Assembly (NCBI RefSeq): GCF_000292345.1 | Contig: NZ_ALOU01000066.1 | Location: 28,539-92,538 of the forward strand | Length of the DNA stretch: 64,000 bases | From: Cupriavidus sp. BIS7 | Lineage (GTDB): Bacteria; Pseudomonadota; Gammaproteobacteria; Burkholderiales; Burkholderiaceae | Direction: 5' to 3' | Part shown: one piece after another, positions 19,097 through 27,397 of the stretch | Layout of the letters: the number at the start of each line of letters is the position of its first letter | Numbering within the stretch: position 1 is the stretch's first letter | Notes under the pieces: model-generated | What the model was told of the DNA's origin: nothing | The model's database searches: none | Seen by the model: the letters and a program-made list of their open reading frames with translations, nothing else | Made by a program: the position numbers and the translations under genes

Positions 19097-20223
19097 CACG
19101 TCAGGGAGTTGCGGCGCCAATCGACGCCGCGCTGTTCGAAGGCCTGATGCAGCGCTTTGGCGCGACATTCGGCCGTGACGAAACGCCGTGGCGCGCATGG
19201 CCGGCAGCCAATGCGCCGGCTGTGCTTGATCGACATGACGTGGTGCTGTCCGACGGCGAGGCCATGGGCGATCTGATCGATCGCGTGGCAGCGGCTAACG
19301 CCGTGCTGATCGAAACGGACCGTGAAGGCGGCCGCTGGATCGACACGGTGCGTTCGCCGATGGGCACGTGGGTGCTCGAGGTGCAGGCCGACGATGACAC
19401 GCCGCATTCGCCCGGCTTTGCGGCGGTGCTCTGCGCGGCGTTGTCACTGCATTTTCCGGCGCACGATGCGCTGTGCATCGCACGTGCCTGGCGGAGTGGT
19501 GCTACTGCGTGGCCGGACGAATTCGCGCGTTTCCCGCGCGTGCGGCACGCCGCGCTGGTGTCGCCCGATCAGGCGGCGCAGCCGTTTGCACCATGCCCGC
19601 CCGATCTTGGCCTCTACGCGGTGATGCCGACCGCCGATTGGATCGAGAAGCTCGTCCCGCTGGCAGTGCCGACCGTGCAGCTGCGTTTCAAGTCGGCCGA
19701 TGCCGGGGCGGTGAAGGCCGAAGTGCAGCGCGCCGCGCAGGCGGCAAAGGGCTCGCAGTCGCGCCTGTTCATCAACGATCACTGGCGCGTGGCGATCGAC
19801 TACCACGCGGCCTGCGGCGGTGACAGCGGCATTTACGGCATTCACCTCGGGCAGGAAGACCTCGACGAGGCCGATCTCGACGCGATCCGCGCATCGGGCC
19901 TGCGCCTTGGCGTATCCACGCATGGGTATGCCGAGATGCTGCGCGTGGCCGCGATCGCGCCGAGCTACCTCGCGCTCGGCGCGATTTTCCCGACCACGAC
20001 CAAGGTCATGCCGACCCAGCCGCAGGGGATGGGCCGCTTCCAGTCGTACGTGGCGCTGATGAAGCCGGTGATTCCGTCGCTGGTCGGTATCGGCGGCGTC
20101 AACGCGGGCAACATGCATGAAGTGCTGGCCGTGGGCGTCGGCAGCGCGGCCGTGGTACGCGCGATCACGGAGGCCAGTGACGTGGCGGCAGCCGTGGCAG
20201 GGCTCAATGCATTGTTTGCCTGA
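19093..20223 (+). CDS. thiE: Thiamine phosphate synthase with an N-terminal ThiD-remnant domain
   Basis: The C-terminal half (about residues 172-376) is ThiE, which joins HMP diphosphate and thiazole phosphate. VPTVQLRFK, LFINDHWRVAID, GIHLGQEDL, LGVSTHG, LALGAIFPTTTK and VGIGGVNAGNM follow the family order. The 376-residue length exceeds a stand-alone ThiE by about 170 residues. The extra N-terminal part contains DDTPHSPGFAAVLCAALS near residues 102-119, which aligns with RIDTPNLHGTGCTLAAAI of the intact ThiD at 21490-22320. It lacks the GTGC anion-hole motif, so it is probably a decayed, inactive ThiD module. This alignment was made by eye. Confidence 0.92.
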   Translation: MTRQGVAAPIDAALFEGLMQRFGATFGRDETPWRAWPAANAPAVLDRHDVVLSDGEAMGDLIDRVAAANAVLIETDREGGRWIDTVRSPMGTWVLEVQADDDTPHSPGFAAVLCAALSLHFPAHDALCIARAWRSGATAWPDEFARFPRVRHAALVSPDQAAQPFAPCPPDLGLYAVMPTADWIEKLVPLAVPTVQLRFKSADAGAVKAEVQRAAQAAKGSQSRLFINDHWRVAIDYHAACGGDSGIYGIHLGQEDLDEADLDAIRASGLRLGVSTHGYAEMLRVAAIAPSYLALGAIFPTTTKVMPTQPQGMGRFQSYVALMKPVIPSLVGIGGVNAGNMHEVLAVGVGSAAVVRAITEASDVAAAVAGLNALFA

Positions 20224-20246
20224 TCGACACTGATTGAACGGCTTTA

Positions 20247-20360
20247 CCCTCTCCCCCGGCCCCTCTCCCGTGCGGGAGAGGGGAGACCACCATCGGTATT
20301 TGAAATGCTGCGGGTTTGCTCCCCTCGCCCGCTTGCGGGAGAGGGGTTGGGGGAGAGGGC
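20247..20360. repeat. Composite GC-rich palindromic repeat
   Basis: The left arm CCCTCTCCCCC...CCCCTCTCCCG at 20248-20271 is the near-exact reverse complement of the right arm at 20336-20359. Each arm also forms its own hairpin: CCCCTCTCCCG-TG-CGGGAGAGGGG at 20260-20283, and CCCCTCGCCCGC/GCGGGAGAGGGG at 20320-20346. The element sits just after the thiE stop and ends in GGCCAGCGCTTCAACA, a flank also seen at 32.6 and, altered, at 49.8 kb. It belongs to the dispersed family described in the findings. Confidence 0.88.
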
Positions 20361-20461
20361 CAGCGCTTCAACACCTGACAGTTTGGGCGCTAACCGGCCA
20401 CTCCGGCTGGCCGCGCCCGGACAATCCGCATATCCTCTCCGATCATCATCAAAAGGATCGA

Positions 20462-20480
20462 GGTTCCGCCCTACGGAACC
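20462..20480 (+). promoter_or_regulatory. Stem-loop upstream of the thioesterase start
   Basis: GGTTCCG (20462-20468) pairs perfectly with CGGAACC (20474-20480) around CCCTA, ending ten bases before the AGAGAGGA ribosome site of the next gene. It could stabilise the transcript 5' end or tune translation; no known family is recognised. Confidence 0.4.
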
Positions 20481-20499
20481 CTGTAGAGAGGAAACAGCA

Positions 20500-20934
20500 G
20501 TGAACGAGATCGTCCCCGCCGCCCCCGGCACGCCTGACAAGCCCTATTTCGGTATCGAGATCCCGCTGATGCGCCTGCTGGGCCTGCAGCCGGAGCACAT
20601 GGAAGACGGCTTGTGCCGTACTCGCCTGCCGGCCAGCCCGAATGTGGTGAACAGCCGTGGCGACGTGCACGGCGGCACGCTGATGGCGGTGCTCGATTTC
20701 ACACTGAGCGGCGCAGCGCGCTCGCACGCGCCACTGGAAATCGGCGTGATTACGATCGACATGTCCACGCACTTCCTGGCCGCAGCACGTGGCGAACTGA
20801 CGTTCGAGGCCCGCACGCTGCGACGTGGCAACAAGATTGCATTCTGCGAGGGAGAGGCCCGCGACGCATCAGGCACCGTCTGCTGCGTGGCTCGCGCGTC
20901 ATTCAAGCTGGTGCAGCTTGCGGGCGGCAATTAA
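20500..20934 (+). CDS. PaaI-type hotdog thioesterase
   Basis: Acyl-CoA thioesterase of the PaaI/YbgC hotdog group, 144 residues. The family core VNSRGDVHGGTLMAVLDFTLSG (quoted in part) holds the HGG motif and the acidic residue six positions on that activates water. THFLAAARGELTFEARTLRRG follows the usual central-sheet pattern. The start is GTG at 20500, supported by AGAGAGGA eight to fifteen bases upstream; nothing favours the longer in-frame extension back through the repeat. Its substrate is unknown. It is a single gene between thiE and the convergent PGDYG gene. Confidence 0.85.
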   Translation: MNEIVPAAPGTPDKPYFGIEIPLMRLLGLQPEHMEDGLCRTRLPASPNVVNSRGDVHGGTLMAVLDFTLSGAARSHAPLEIGVITIDMSTHFLAAARGELTFEARTLRRGNKIAFCEGEARDASGTVCCVARASFKLVQLAGGN

Positions 20935-21040
20935 CCAGAAAGCTGTGGGACGCTCTCAGAATGAAGCAAAGCGGTTCTGGCTAGGCGTGCGGCCGCAGAC
21001 AGTACAAACGGTACGGCAAGGCCGCGCAACGACGCCAGAA

Positions 21041-21478
21041 TCATTCTGAGGGCGTCCTTCGATATACGGCAAGAAAACGGGCGCGTTCGGTGATGCCATA
21101 GTCGCCGGGCGCGTACTGCATCAGCCAGTCGCCCGGCTTGCCCGTCAGCACATCTCCACCGGTCGACCGCGCGATCGCAAACGCGTGCGGCATTTCCTTC
21201 GCCAGCACTGGCACCGGCTTGTTGCGATACGGGCCGGCTTCGCCATGGGCATTCGGGCCCACCGCCACGTACCGCGGATCGAAACGGCCGCGCGATACTA
21301 CCCAGCGGTCGCCGGTGGCGCCCGTCACGATTGCGTCGCCGCGCTGATAGCGGTTCGGGCCCTCGCGGCTGATCAGTTCTCCCGCCTCGGTGGCAAAGAC
21401 CACCTGCACGGTTTCATCCTTCACATACCAGCTTGCCGCGCTGTCTTCGCGCAGGTCGATATTCGTCAGTGTCTGCAT
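21041..21478 (-). CDS. PGDYG-motif protein of unknown function
   Basis: A 145-residue soluble protein whose C-terminal YAPGDYGITERARF contains the PGDYG motif that names a small family of uncharacterised bacterial proteins. The rest has alternating beta-type segments (VQVVFATEAGELISREG, RWVVSRGRFDPRYVAV) and no signal peptide or membrane helix. It is co-oriented with thiD, whose stop lies 11 bases upstream of its ATG, so the two are probably co-transcribed. That neighbour hints at a housekeeping or metabolite-related role but does not define one. Confidence 0.75.
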   Translation of the reverse strand: MQTLTNIDLREDSAASWYVKDETVQVVFATEAGELISREGPNRYQRGDAIVTGATGDRWVVSRGRFDPRYVAVGPNAHGEAGPYRNKPVPVLAKEMPHAFAIARSTGGDVLTGKPGDWLMQYAPGDYGITERARFLAVYRRTPSE

Positions 21479-21489
21479 GGGATTTGTGG

Positions 21490-22320
21490 TCAGCTCAACG
21501 CACGTGGCGCGAAGCTGTGATTGAGGGGGCCGTTGCCGCTGCCAAGGCGCAGCCGCGCGCCCGAGGCGATGGCTTGCGCGACGTAGTCGAGCGCTGCGCC
21601 GACCGCGTCCGGCAGAGTATCGCCGCGTGCAAGCTGCGACGTGATCGCCGCCGCCAGCGTGCAGCCGGTGCCGTGCAGGTTAGGTGTATCGATGCGTGGA
21701 TGGGTGTAGACGCGTACGGTGCCGTCGGCCAGCATCAGCAGGTCGTCCAGCCCGAAGCTGTCCGGGCCGTCGTCCTCCAGGTGCCCACCCTTAAGCAGTA
21801 CGGCCTGGCAGCCGAGCGCGAGCAGATCCACGGCTGCAGTCTCCATCTCCGCGCGGCGCGTGATGCGGCGGCCCAGCAGGTACGACGCTTCGGGCAGGTT
21901 CGGCGTCACCAGCATCGCGCGCGGGAACAGCAGCCTCACCATCGCCTGGCTCGTCGCGTCGTCAGACAGCGTGGCGCCCGAGGTCGAGATCATCACCGGG
22001 TCCACCACGAGCTTGCGGATGCCATGGCGATCCACCGCGGCCGCCACGGCCTCGACGATCGCCGCCGCGCCCAGCATGCCGGTCTTGGCCGCGTCTACGC
22101 CAATGTCGCTGGCCACGGCATCGATCTGCGCAGCCACCATCTCGGCAGGTATCGCATGGACACCGGTTACACCCAGCGTGTTCTGGGCCGTGATCGCGGT
22201 GATGGCGCTCATGCCGAAGCAGCCGAGCGCCGCAAAAGTCTTCAGATCCGCCTGGATTCCGGCGCCACCGCCGGAGTCGGAGCCGGCAATGGTCAGGGTA
22301 CGGGGTGGCGTGGAAAGCAT
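21490..22320 (-). CDS. thiD: Hydroxymethylpyrimidine/phosphomethylpyrimidine kinase
   Basis: Phosphorylates HMP and HMP-phosphate to the diphosphate used by ThiE. At 276 residues it is full length, with TIAGSDSGGGAGIQADLKTF at the N-terminus, VDPVMISTSGATL in the middle and the anion-hole motif HGTGCTLAAAI near the C-terminus. The ATG at 22320 gives MLSTPPRTLTIAGSDS, the natural start. The frame stays open upstream to 22665, but that part runs through the SAH riboswitch region and is not credible protein. Together with the thi operon 1.3 kb away it completes most of the pyrimidine branch. No TPP riboswitch is seen in front of this gene. Confidence 0.97.
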   Translation of the reverse strand: MLSTPPRTLTIAGSDSGGGAGIQADLKTFAALGCFGMSAITAITAQNTLGVTGVHAIPAEMVAAQIDAVASDIGVDAAKTGMLGAAAIVEAVAAAVDRHGIRKLVVDPVMISTSGATLSDDATSQAMVRLLFPRAMLVTPNLPEASYLLGRRITRRAEMETAAVDLLALGCQAVLLKGGHLEDDGPDSFGLDDLLMLADGTVRVYTHPRIDTPNLHGTGCTLAAAITSQLARGDTLPDAVGAALDYVAQAIASGARLRLGSGNGPLNHSFAPRALS

Positions 22321-22397
22321 GTGCAGGACAGGAGCAAACGGTAACAAAAAACGGGAAAAATCTGGCAACTCGCGCCGCACGGCGCGAACAGGCACGC

Positions 22398-22403
22398 TAC
22401 AAT
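22398..22403 (+). promoter_or_regulatory. Likely -10 element of ahcY
   Basis: TACAAT at 22398-22403 would start transcription near 22410, exactly at the first base of the SAH riboswitch. The match of the predicted start to the aptamer edge supports it. I see no convincing -35 hexamer. Confidence 0.55.
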
Positions 22404-22410
22404 ACCGCCA

Positions 22411-22482
22411 CTCCGAGGAGCGTTGCAACGGATGGCCCTGCCATTCGCCAGGCTCGGAAGTCTCAACGGCGCTCGCTGTTCC
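22411..22482 (+). promoter_or_regulatory. SAH riboswitch
   Basis: The conserved 5' block CTCCGAGGAGCGTTGCAACG, a GGCC-type variable stem, and the 3' block CAGGCTCGGAA followed by ACGGCGCTC match the S-adenosylhomocysteine riboswitch of beta- and gamma-proteobacteria. CCGAG pairs with CTCGG, and GAGCG (22417-22421) can pair with CGCTC (22470-22474). The element is an ON switch: high SAH raises expression of ahcY, 160 bases downstream, which destroys SAH. Confidence 0.93.
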
Positions 22483-22642
22483 GTGGTTCGCACGGGACGC
22501 GAGTCGACCTGTCTGCCTGCCTTGCCCGCACATCTCATGTGCCGGCGCGGCCATAGGTTCCCAAATGGTGCCCATCGGTAACCCACCGGGGCTGCCTTCG
22601 TACTCCGTCTCGTGCATGACCACTTCAACTCCGGAGTGACTC

Positions 22643-24061
<1,419 letters not shown>

Positions 24062-24148
24062 TCGGCTACTGACCGGCCGGTGCGCGATGATGCCTCAAAG
24101 GAATCGCGCACAATGGATTCCCTTCACTGACCAGAATAAGGAGTTGCA

Positions 24149-24496
24149 ATGAGACTGTTGGCCGTATGGATCATCAATGCCGCATCGCTGTTCCTGGTGG
24201 GTTACCTGATCAGCGGGGTGCATCTTGGCAGCTTCGGCTCGGCCATGATTGCCGCGCTGGTGCTGGGCCTGGTCAATGCGCTGATCCGGCCGATCCTGGT
24301 CATCCTGACGCTGCCGGTCACGCTGCTGACGCTGGGCCTGTTCATCTTCGTCATCAACGCGCTGCTGTTCCTGTTTGTCGGCAACCTGCTGCAGGGGTTT
24401 GTCGTGCAGGGGTTTGGCGCCGCGCTGCTCGGCTCGATCCTGTACAGCGTGATTTCGTGGATTCTTTCCAGCGTATTGCTTGGCGAGCGCAACTGA
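24149..24496 (+). CDS. Four-helix membrane protein, phage-holin-like superfamily IV (YvlD type)
   Basis: A 115-residue protein that is almost entirely hydrophobic, with four membrane helices (about residues 3-22, 28-50, 54-77, 88-109). The NALIRPILVILTLPVT stretch between helices two and three is typical of the YvlD / phage_holin_4_2 family. Despite the family name there is no phage context: it lies 87 bases after ahcY and 48 bases before metF, a conserved setting in beta-proteobacteria. Its function is unknown; an AATAAGGAG-like ribosome site precedes the ATG. Confidence 0.85.
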   Translation: MRLLAVWIINAASLFLVGYLISGVHLGSFGSAMIAALVLGLVNALIRPILVILTLPVTLLTLGLFIFVINALLFLFVGNLLQGFVVQGFGAALLGSILYSVISWILSSVLLGERN

Positions 24497-24544
24497 CGCG
24501 CCGAGACTCTTTTTCCGGGGCGCCGCCTGAGCGGCGTGCCAACC

Positions 24545-25375
24545 ATGACTGATCGTTACTACAGCTTCGAATTCTTCCCGCCCAAGACGGCGGAAGGCGC
24601 GGAGAAACTGCGCAACACGCGTGCCCAACTGGCGCCGCTGCAGCCCAAGTACATCTCGGTGACATTTGGCGCCGGCGGTACCACGCAACAGGGCACGCTG
24701 GATGCCGTGCTGGAAATCCAGCGCGAGGGCATCGAGGCCGCGCCGCACCTGTCGTGCGTGGGCTCCACGCGTGACAGCATCCGGCAGATCCTCAAGACCT
24801 ACCGCGATGGCGGCATCCGCCATATCGTGGCGCTGCGCGGCGACATGCCGTCCGGCATGGGCGAGATCGGCGAATTCCGCTATGCCAATGAACTCGTCGA
24901 GTTTATCCGCGCGGAGACCGGCGACTGGTTCCAGATCGAGGTGGCTGCCTATCCCGAGTACCACCCGCAGGCGCGCTCGCCGCGCCACGATCTCGATAAC
25001 TTCGTGCGCAAGGTCAAGGCGGGCGCCAACTCGGCCATCACGCAGTACTTCTACAACGCCGACGCGTATTTCCGCTTTGTCGACGATGTTCGCGCGATGG
25101 GCGTGGAAGTACCGATCGTGCCCGGCATCATGCCGATCACGAACTACTCGCAGCTGATGCGCTTCTCCGAGATGTGCGGCGCGGAAGTGCCGCGCTGGGT
25201 TGCCAAGCGGCTCGAATCGTTTGGCGACGACAAGGAAGCGATCCGCGCATTCGGCCTGGATGTGGTGACCGACCTGTGCGCGCGCCTGCTCGATGCCGGC
25301 GTACCGGGCCTGCACTTCTACACGCTCAACGCGGCTGGCGCCACAAAGGCAATCTGGCAACGCCTGAAGTTGTAA
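24545..25375 (+). CDS. metF: 5,10-methylenetetrahydrofolate reductase
   Basis: FAD- and NADH-dependent enzyme that makes 5-methyl-THF for methionine synthesis. The 276-residue TIM barrel begins MTDRYYSFEFFPPKTAEG, and SVTFGAGGTTQ, RHIVALRGDMP, AAYPEYHP and ITQYFYNADAYFRF follow the family order. An in-frame GTG at 24536 would add three residues; ATG 24545 matches the family start better. There is no clear ribosome site, but GCCGC-CTGA-GCGGC at 24521-24536 forms a hairpin just before the start. It completes the methyl-cycle group with ahcY. Confidence 0.97.
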   Translation: MTDRYYSFEFFPPKTAEGAEKLRNTRAQLAPLQPKYISVTFGAGGTTQQGTLDAVLEIQREGIEAAPHLSCVGSTRDSIRQILKTYRDGGIRHIVALRGDMPSGMGEIGEFRYANELVEFIRAETGDWFQIEVAAYPEYHPQARSPRHDLDNFVRKVKAGANSAITQYFYNADAYFRFVDDVRAMGVEVPIVPGIMPITNYSQLMRFSEMCGAEVPRWVAKRLESFGDDKEAIRAFGLDVVTDLCARLLDAGVPGLHFYTLNAAGATKAIWQRLKL

Positions 25376-25381
25376 TCGACC

Positions 25382-25744
25382 ATGCCCGCCGCGCGCCGCC
25401 CGGACCCGTTCATCGAGCATCTGCTTGAACTGATGGCGCCGCTGGCGGCCAATATCGGGGCCATCACGGCCAAGCGGATGTTCGGCGGGCACGGGCTGTT
25501 CTACGACGGCCTGATGTTCGGGCTGGTCAGCGGCGGGCAATGCTTCCTGAAGGCCGATGACGTCACGCAGGCGCGCTTCGAAGCCGAAAGCAGCGAACCG
25601 TTCCGATACCAGTCTGCACGCCGCGAGGTGACGATGCGTCACTACCTGAGCATGCCGGCCGCGTGCCTGGAATCGCCTGTGGCGATGACGCCTTGGGCGC
25701 GTATGGCGGTCGAGGCCGCATTGCGCCAGGGTAACGCGCGCTGA
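25382..25744 (+). CDS. TfoX N-terminal domain protein
   Basis: A 120-residue stand-alone TfoX_N domain. The core KRMFGGHGLFYDGLMFGLV and the later FRYQSARREVTMRHYLSMPA match that family. Full-length TfoX/Sxy is a competence regulator in gamma-proteobacteria, but the isolated N-domain is widespread and its role is undefined. It starts six bases after metF and is followed at 42 bases by the Mut7-C gene, so it probably rides on the same transcript. Confidence 0.85.
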   Translation: MPAARRPDPFIEHLLELMAPLAANIGAITAKRMFGGHGLFYDGLMFGLVSGGQCFLKADDVTQARFEAESSEPFRYQSARREVTMRHYLSMPAACLESPVAMTPWARMAVEAALRQGNAR

Positions 25745-25786
25745 GCGCCTTGCCATGACCCTGGCCCAGGGTGTCTACTCGACGCC

Positions 25787-26527
25787 ATGGTCACCGCCAC
25801 CTTCCGTTTCTACGAGGAACTGAACGATTTCCTGGCGCCAGCGCAGCGCCGCCGGGACCTGTCGTGCCCCTGTGCGCGCGCCGCCACGGTCAAGCACATG
25901 ATCGAGGCGCTCGGTGTGCCGCATACGGAGGTGGAGCTGATTCTCGTCAACGGCGAATCGTCGCCGTTCGAGCGCATCGTGCATGACGGTGACCGCGTCG
26001 CCGTCTATCCCAAGTTCGAATCGCTCGATGTCTCGCCGCTGCTGCGCGTCCGCGACTACCCGCTGCGCGTGATCCGCTTCGTCGCCGATGCGCATCTGGG
26101 AGGCCTGGCCCACCTGCTGCGCATGACCGGGTTCGACACGCTATACGACAACCACTACGAGGACAGCGAGATCGAGCGCATTGCCGCCGAGGAGAACCGC
26201 ATCGTGCTGACGCGCGACCGGGAACTGCTCAAGCGCCGCGGCATCACCCACGGGTGCTACGTGCGGGCGATCAAGTCGTCGCTGCAGGTTCGGGAGATTT
26301 TTTCCCGCCTTGACCTTGCGCGCAACGCCAGGCCGTTTTCGCTCTGCCTGGACTGCAACGTGCCGCTGCATCGCATCGACAAGACGGAAGTGGATGGGCG
26401 GGTACCGGAGGGCGTGTTTGAGCGCCACGATCGGTTTGTGACCTGTCCCGAGTGCCGGCGCGTGTTCTGGGAAGGCTCGCACTGGCGCAGGATGCAGACG
26501 CTGGTGGATGACCTTGTGAAAGCCTGA
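25787..26527 (+). CDS. Mut7-C RNase domain protein with N-terminal ubiquitin-like domain
   Basis: Two-domain protein of 246 residues. Residues 1-80 form a beta-grasp ubiquitin-like domain (TVTFRFYEELNDFL to VHDGDRVAVYPKFES), and residues 85-246 a Mut7-C domain: a PIN-like fold (RFVADAHLGGLAHLLRMTGF, NRIVLTRDRELLKRRG) ending in a zinc ribbon with CLDC and CPEC pairs. This architecture is known in bacteria and was proposed to act in RNA processing; no substrate is established. Conserved acidic residues (D in VADAHL, D in TRDRE) fit a metal-dependent nuclease. It is followed by two palindromic repeats and the convergent cyclo-ligase. Confidence 0.88.
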   Translation: MVTATFRFYEELNDFLAPAQRRRDLSCPCARAATVKHMIEALGVPHTEVELILVNGESSPFERIVHDGDRVAVYPKFESLDVSPLLRVRDYPLRVIRFVADAHLGGLAHLLRMTGFDTLYDNHYEDSEIERIAAEENRIVLTRDRELLKRRGITHGCYVRAIKSSLQVREIFSRLDLARNARPFSLCLDCNVPLHRIDKTEVDGRVPEGVFERHDRFVTCPECRRVFWEGSHWRRMQTLVDDLVKA

Positions 26528-26540
26528 AAATCGCCACCTG

Positions 26541-26640
26541 TTTGCTCCCCTCTCCCACTACGTGGGCGAGGGGAGCAAACCAGCAGCCTTTGAAAGGCTC
26601 TTGGCGCCTCTGCCCTTCACACTACGTGGGCGAGGGGAGT
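26541..26640. repeat. Two tandem copies of the palindromic repeat (ACTACGTGGG variant)
   Basis: Copy one (26541-26579) is a long hairpin: TTTGCTCCCCTC pairs with GAGGGGAGCAAA, closed by CCCAC-TAC-GTGGG. Copy two (26607-26640) shares CACTACGTGGGCGAGGGGAG but its left arm has decayed. Both lie between convergent genes (Mut7-C stop 26527, cyclo-ligase stop 26642) and could serve as a terminator, though there is no T-run. Confidence 0.85.
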
Positions 26641-26641
26641 T

Positions 26642-27250
26642 CTACATCACACCCCGTTCCGTCACCACCCAGTCCATCGGCAGATCATGCGCCTCCGCCT
26701 GCAGCGGTACCTCGCACGCAACAAAGCCGATCCCGATTGCCACCGGCGTGGCGCCAGCGGCCGCCATCGCGGCCAGCGTCCGGTCGTAGAAGCCGCCACC
26801 GTATCCGAGCCGGAACTTATCGGCACTGAAACCGACACAGGGAATCAGTAGTGCGTCGGGCATGACTGCCTCGGTGCCGTCGGGCACCGGGATGCCGTAG
26901 TGGCCGGTGCGCATCGTCGTGTCCGGGGTCCAGGTATGAAAGTCGAGCGGTGCGCCGGGGCGGCTCACGACGGGCAGCGCGGCCACGCGGCCGGGCATCG
27001 CGGCAAGCCACTGGGCCACCGTGTCGCGCGCGTCGAACTCCTGCTGGATCGGCCAGTAGAACCCCAGCCGTTGTACCCCGATGCGTTCGAGCAACGGTGC
27101 GAGCGCGGCCGCAATCCGGGTATCGGCAGAGGCGCGATCGGGCAGCGCGGCGCGTAACGCGAGCAGGCGGCGGCGCACCGTGCGGCGGTCTTCCGGGGCA
27201 TTGAAATAAAGGCTGTCCGGCCCGTTGTCCGGTGCTTGGTTTGACGGCAT
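26642..27250 (-). CDS. 5-formyltetrahydrofolate cyclo-ligase
   Basis: ATP-dependent enzyme that recycles 5-formyl-THF to 5,10-methenyl-THF. The 202-residue protein carries the family signature LGYGGGFYDRTLA, the ATP-contact RRRLLALRAALPD near the N-terminus and PCVGFSADKFRLG. ATG 27250 gives MPSNQAPDNG and a normal length. The reading frame stays open far upstream but that part is antisense to the transglycosylase gene and is rejected. Divergent from slt across 147 bases. Confidence 0.95.
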   Translation of the reverse strand: MPSNQAPDNGPDSLYFNAPEDRRTVRRRLLALRAALPDRASADTRIAAALAPLLERIGVQRLGFYWPIQQEFDARDTVAQWLAAMPGRVAALPVVSRPGAPLDFHTWTPDTTMRTGHYGIPVPDGTEAVMPDALLIPCVGFSADKFRLGYGGGFYDRTLAAMAAAGATPVAIGIGFVACEVPLQAEAHDLPMDWVVTERGVM

Positions 27251-27397
27251 GGCGTGCAATAATGGCCAGCGAACAGACATCTGAAAACAATGCCGGACGC
27301 GCGAATGACGACGCGCGCCGAGTGAAATGAATCCTGCGGGGCTGTTGCGCGACAGGCGTTGCGTGACAGGCCCGCGACCTGACAAGGAATACCCAGA

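Noticed and set aside
24149..24496. Phage remnant suggested by the holin-like protein
   Set aside because: No other phage gene is nearby and the ahcY-holin-metF order is a stable arrangement in beta-proteobacteria.
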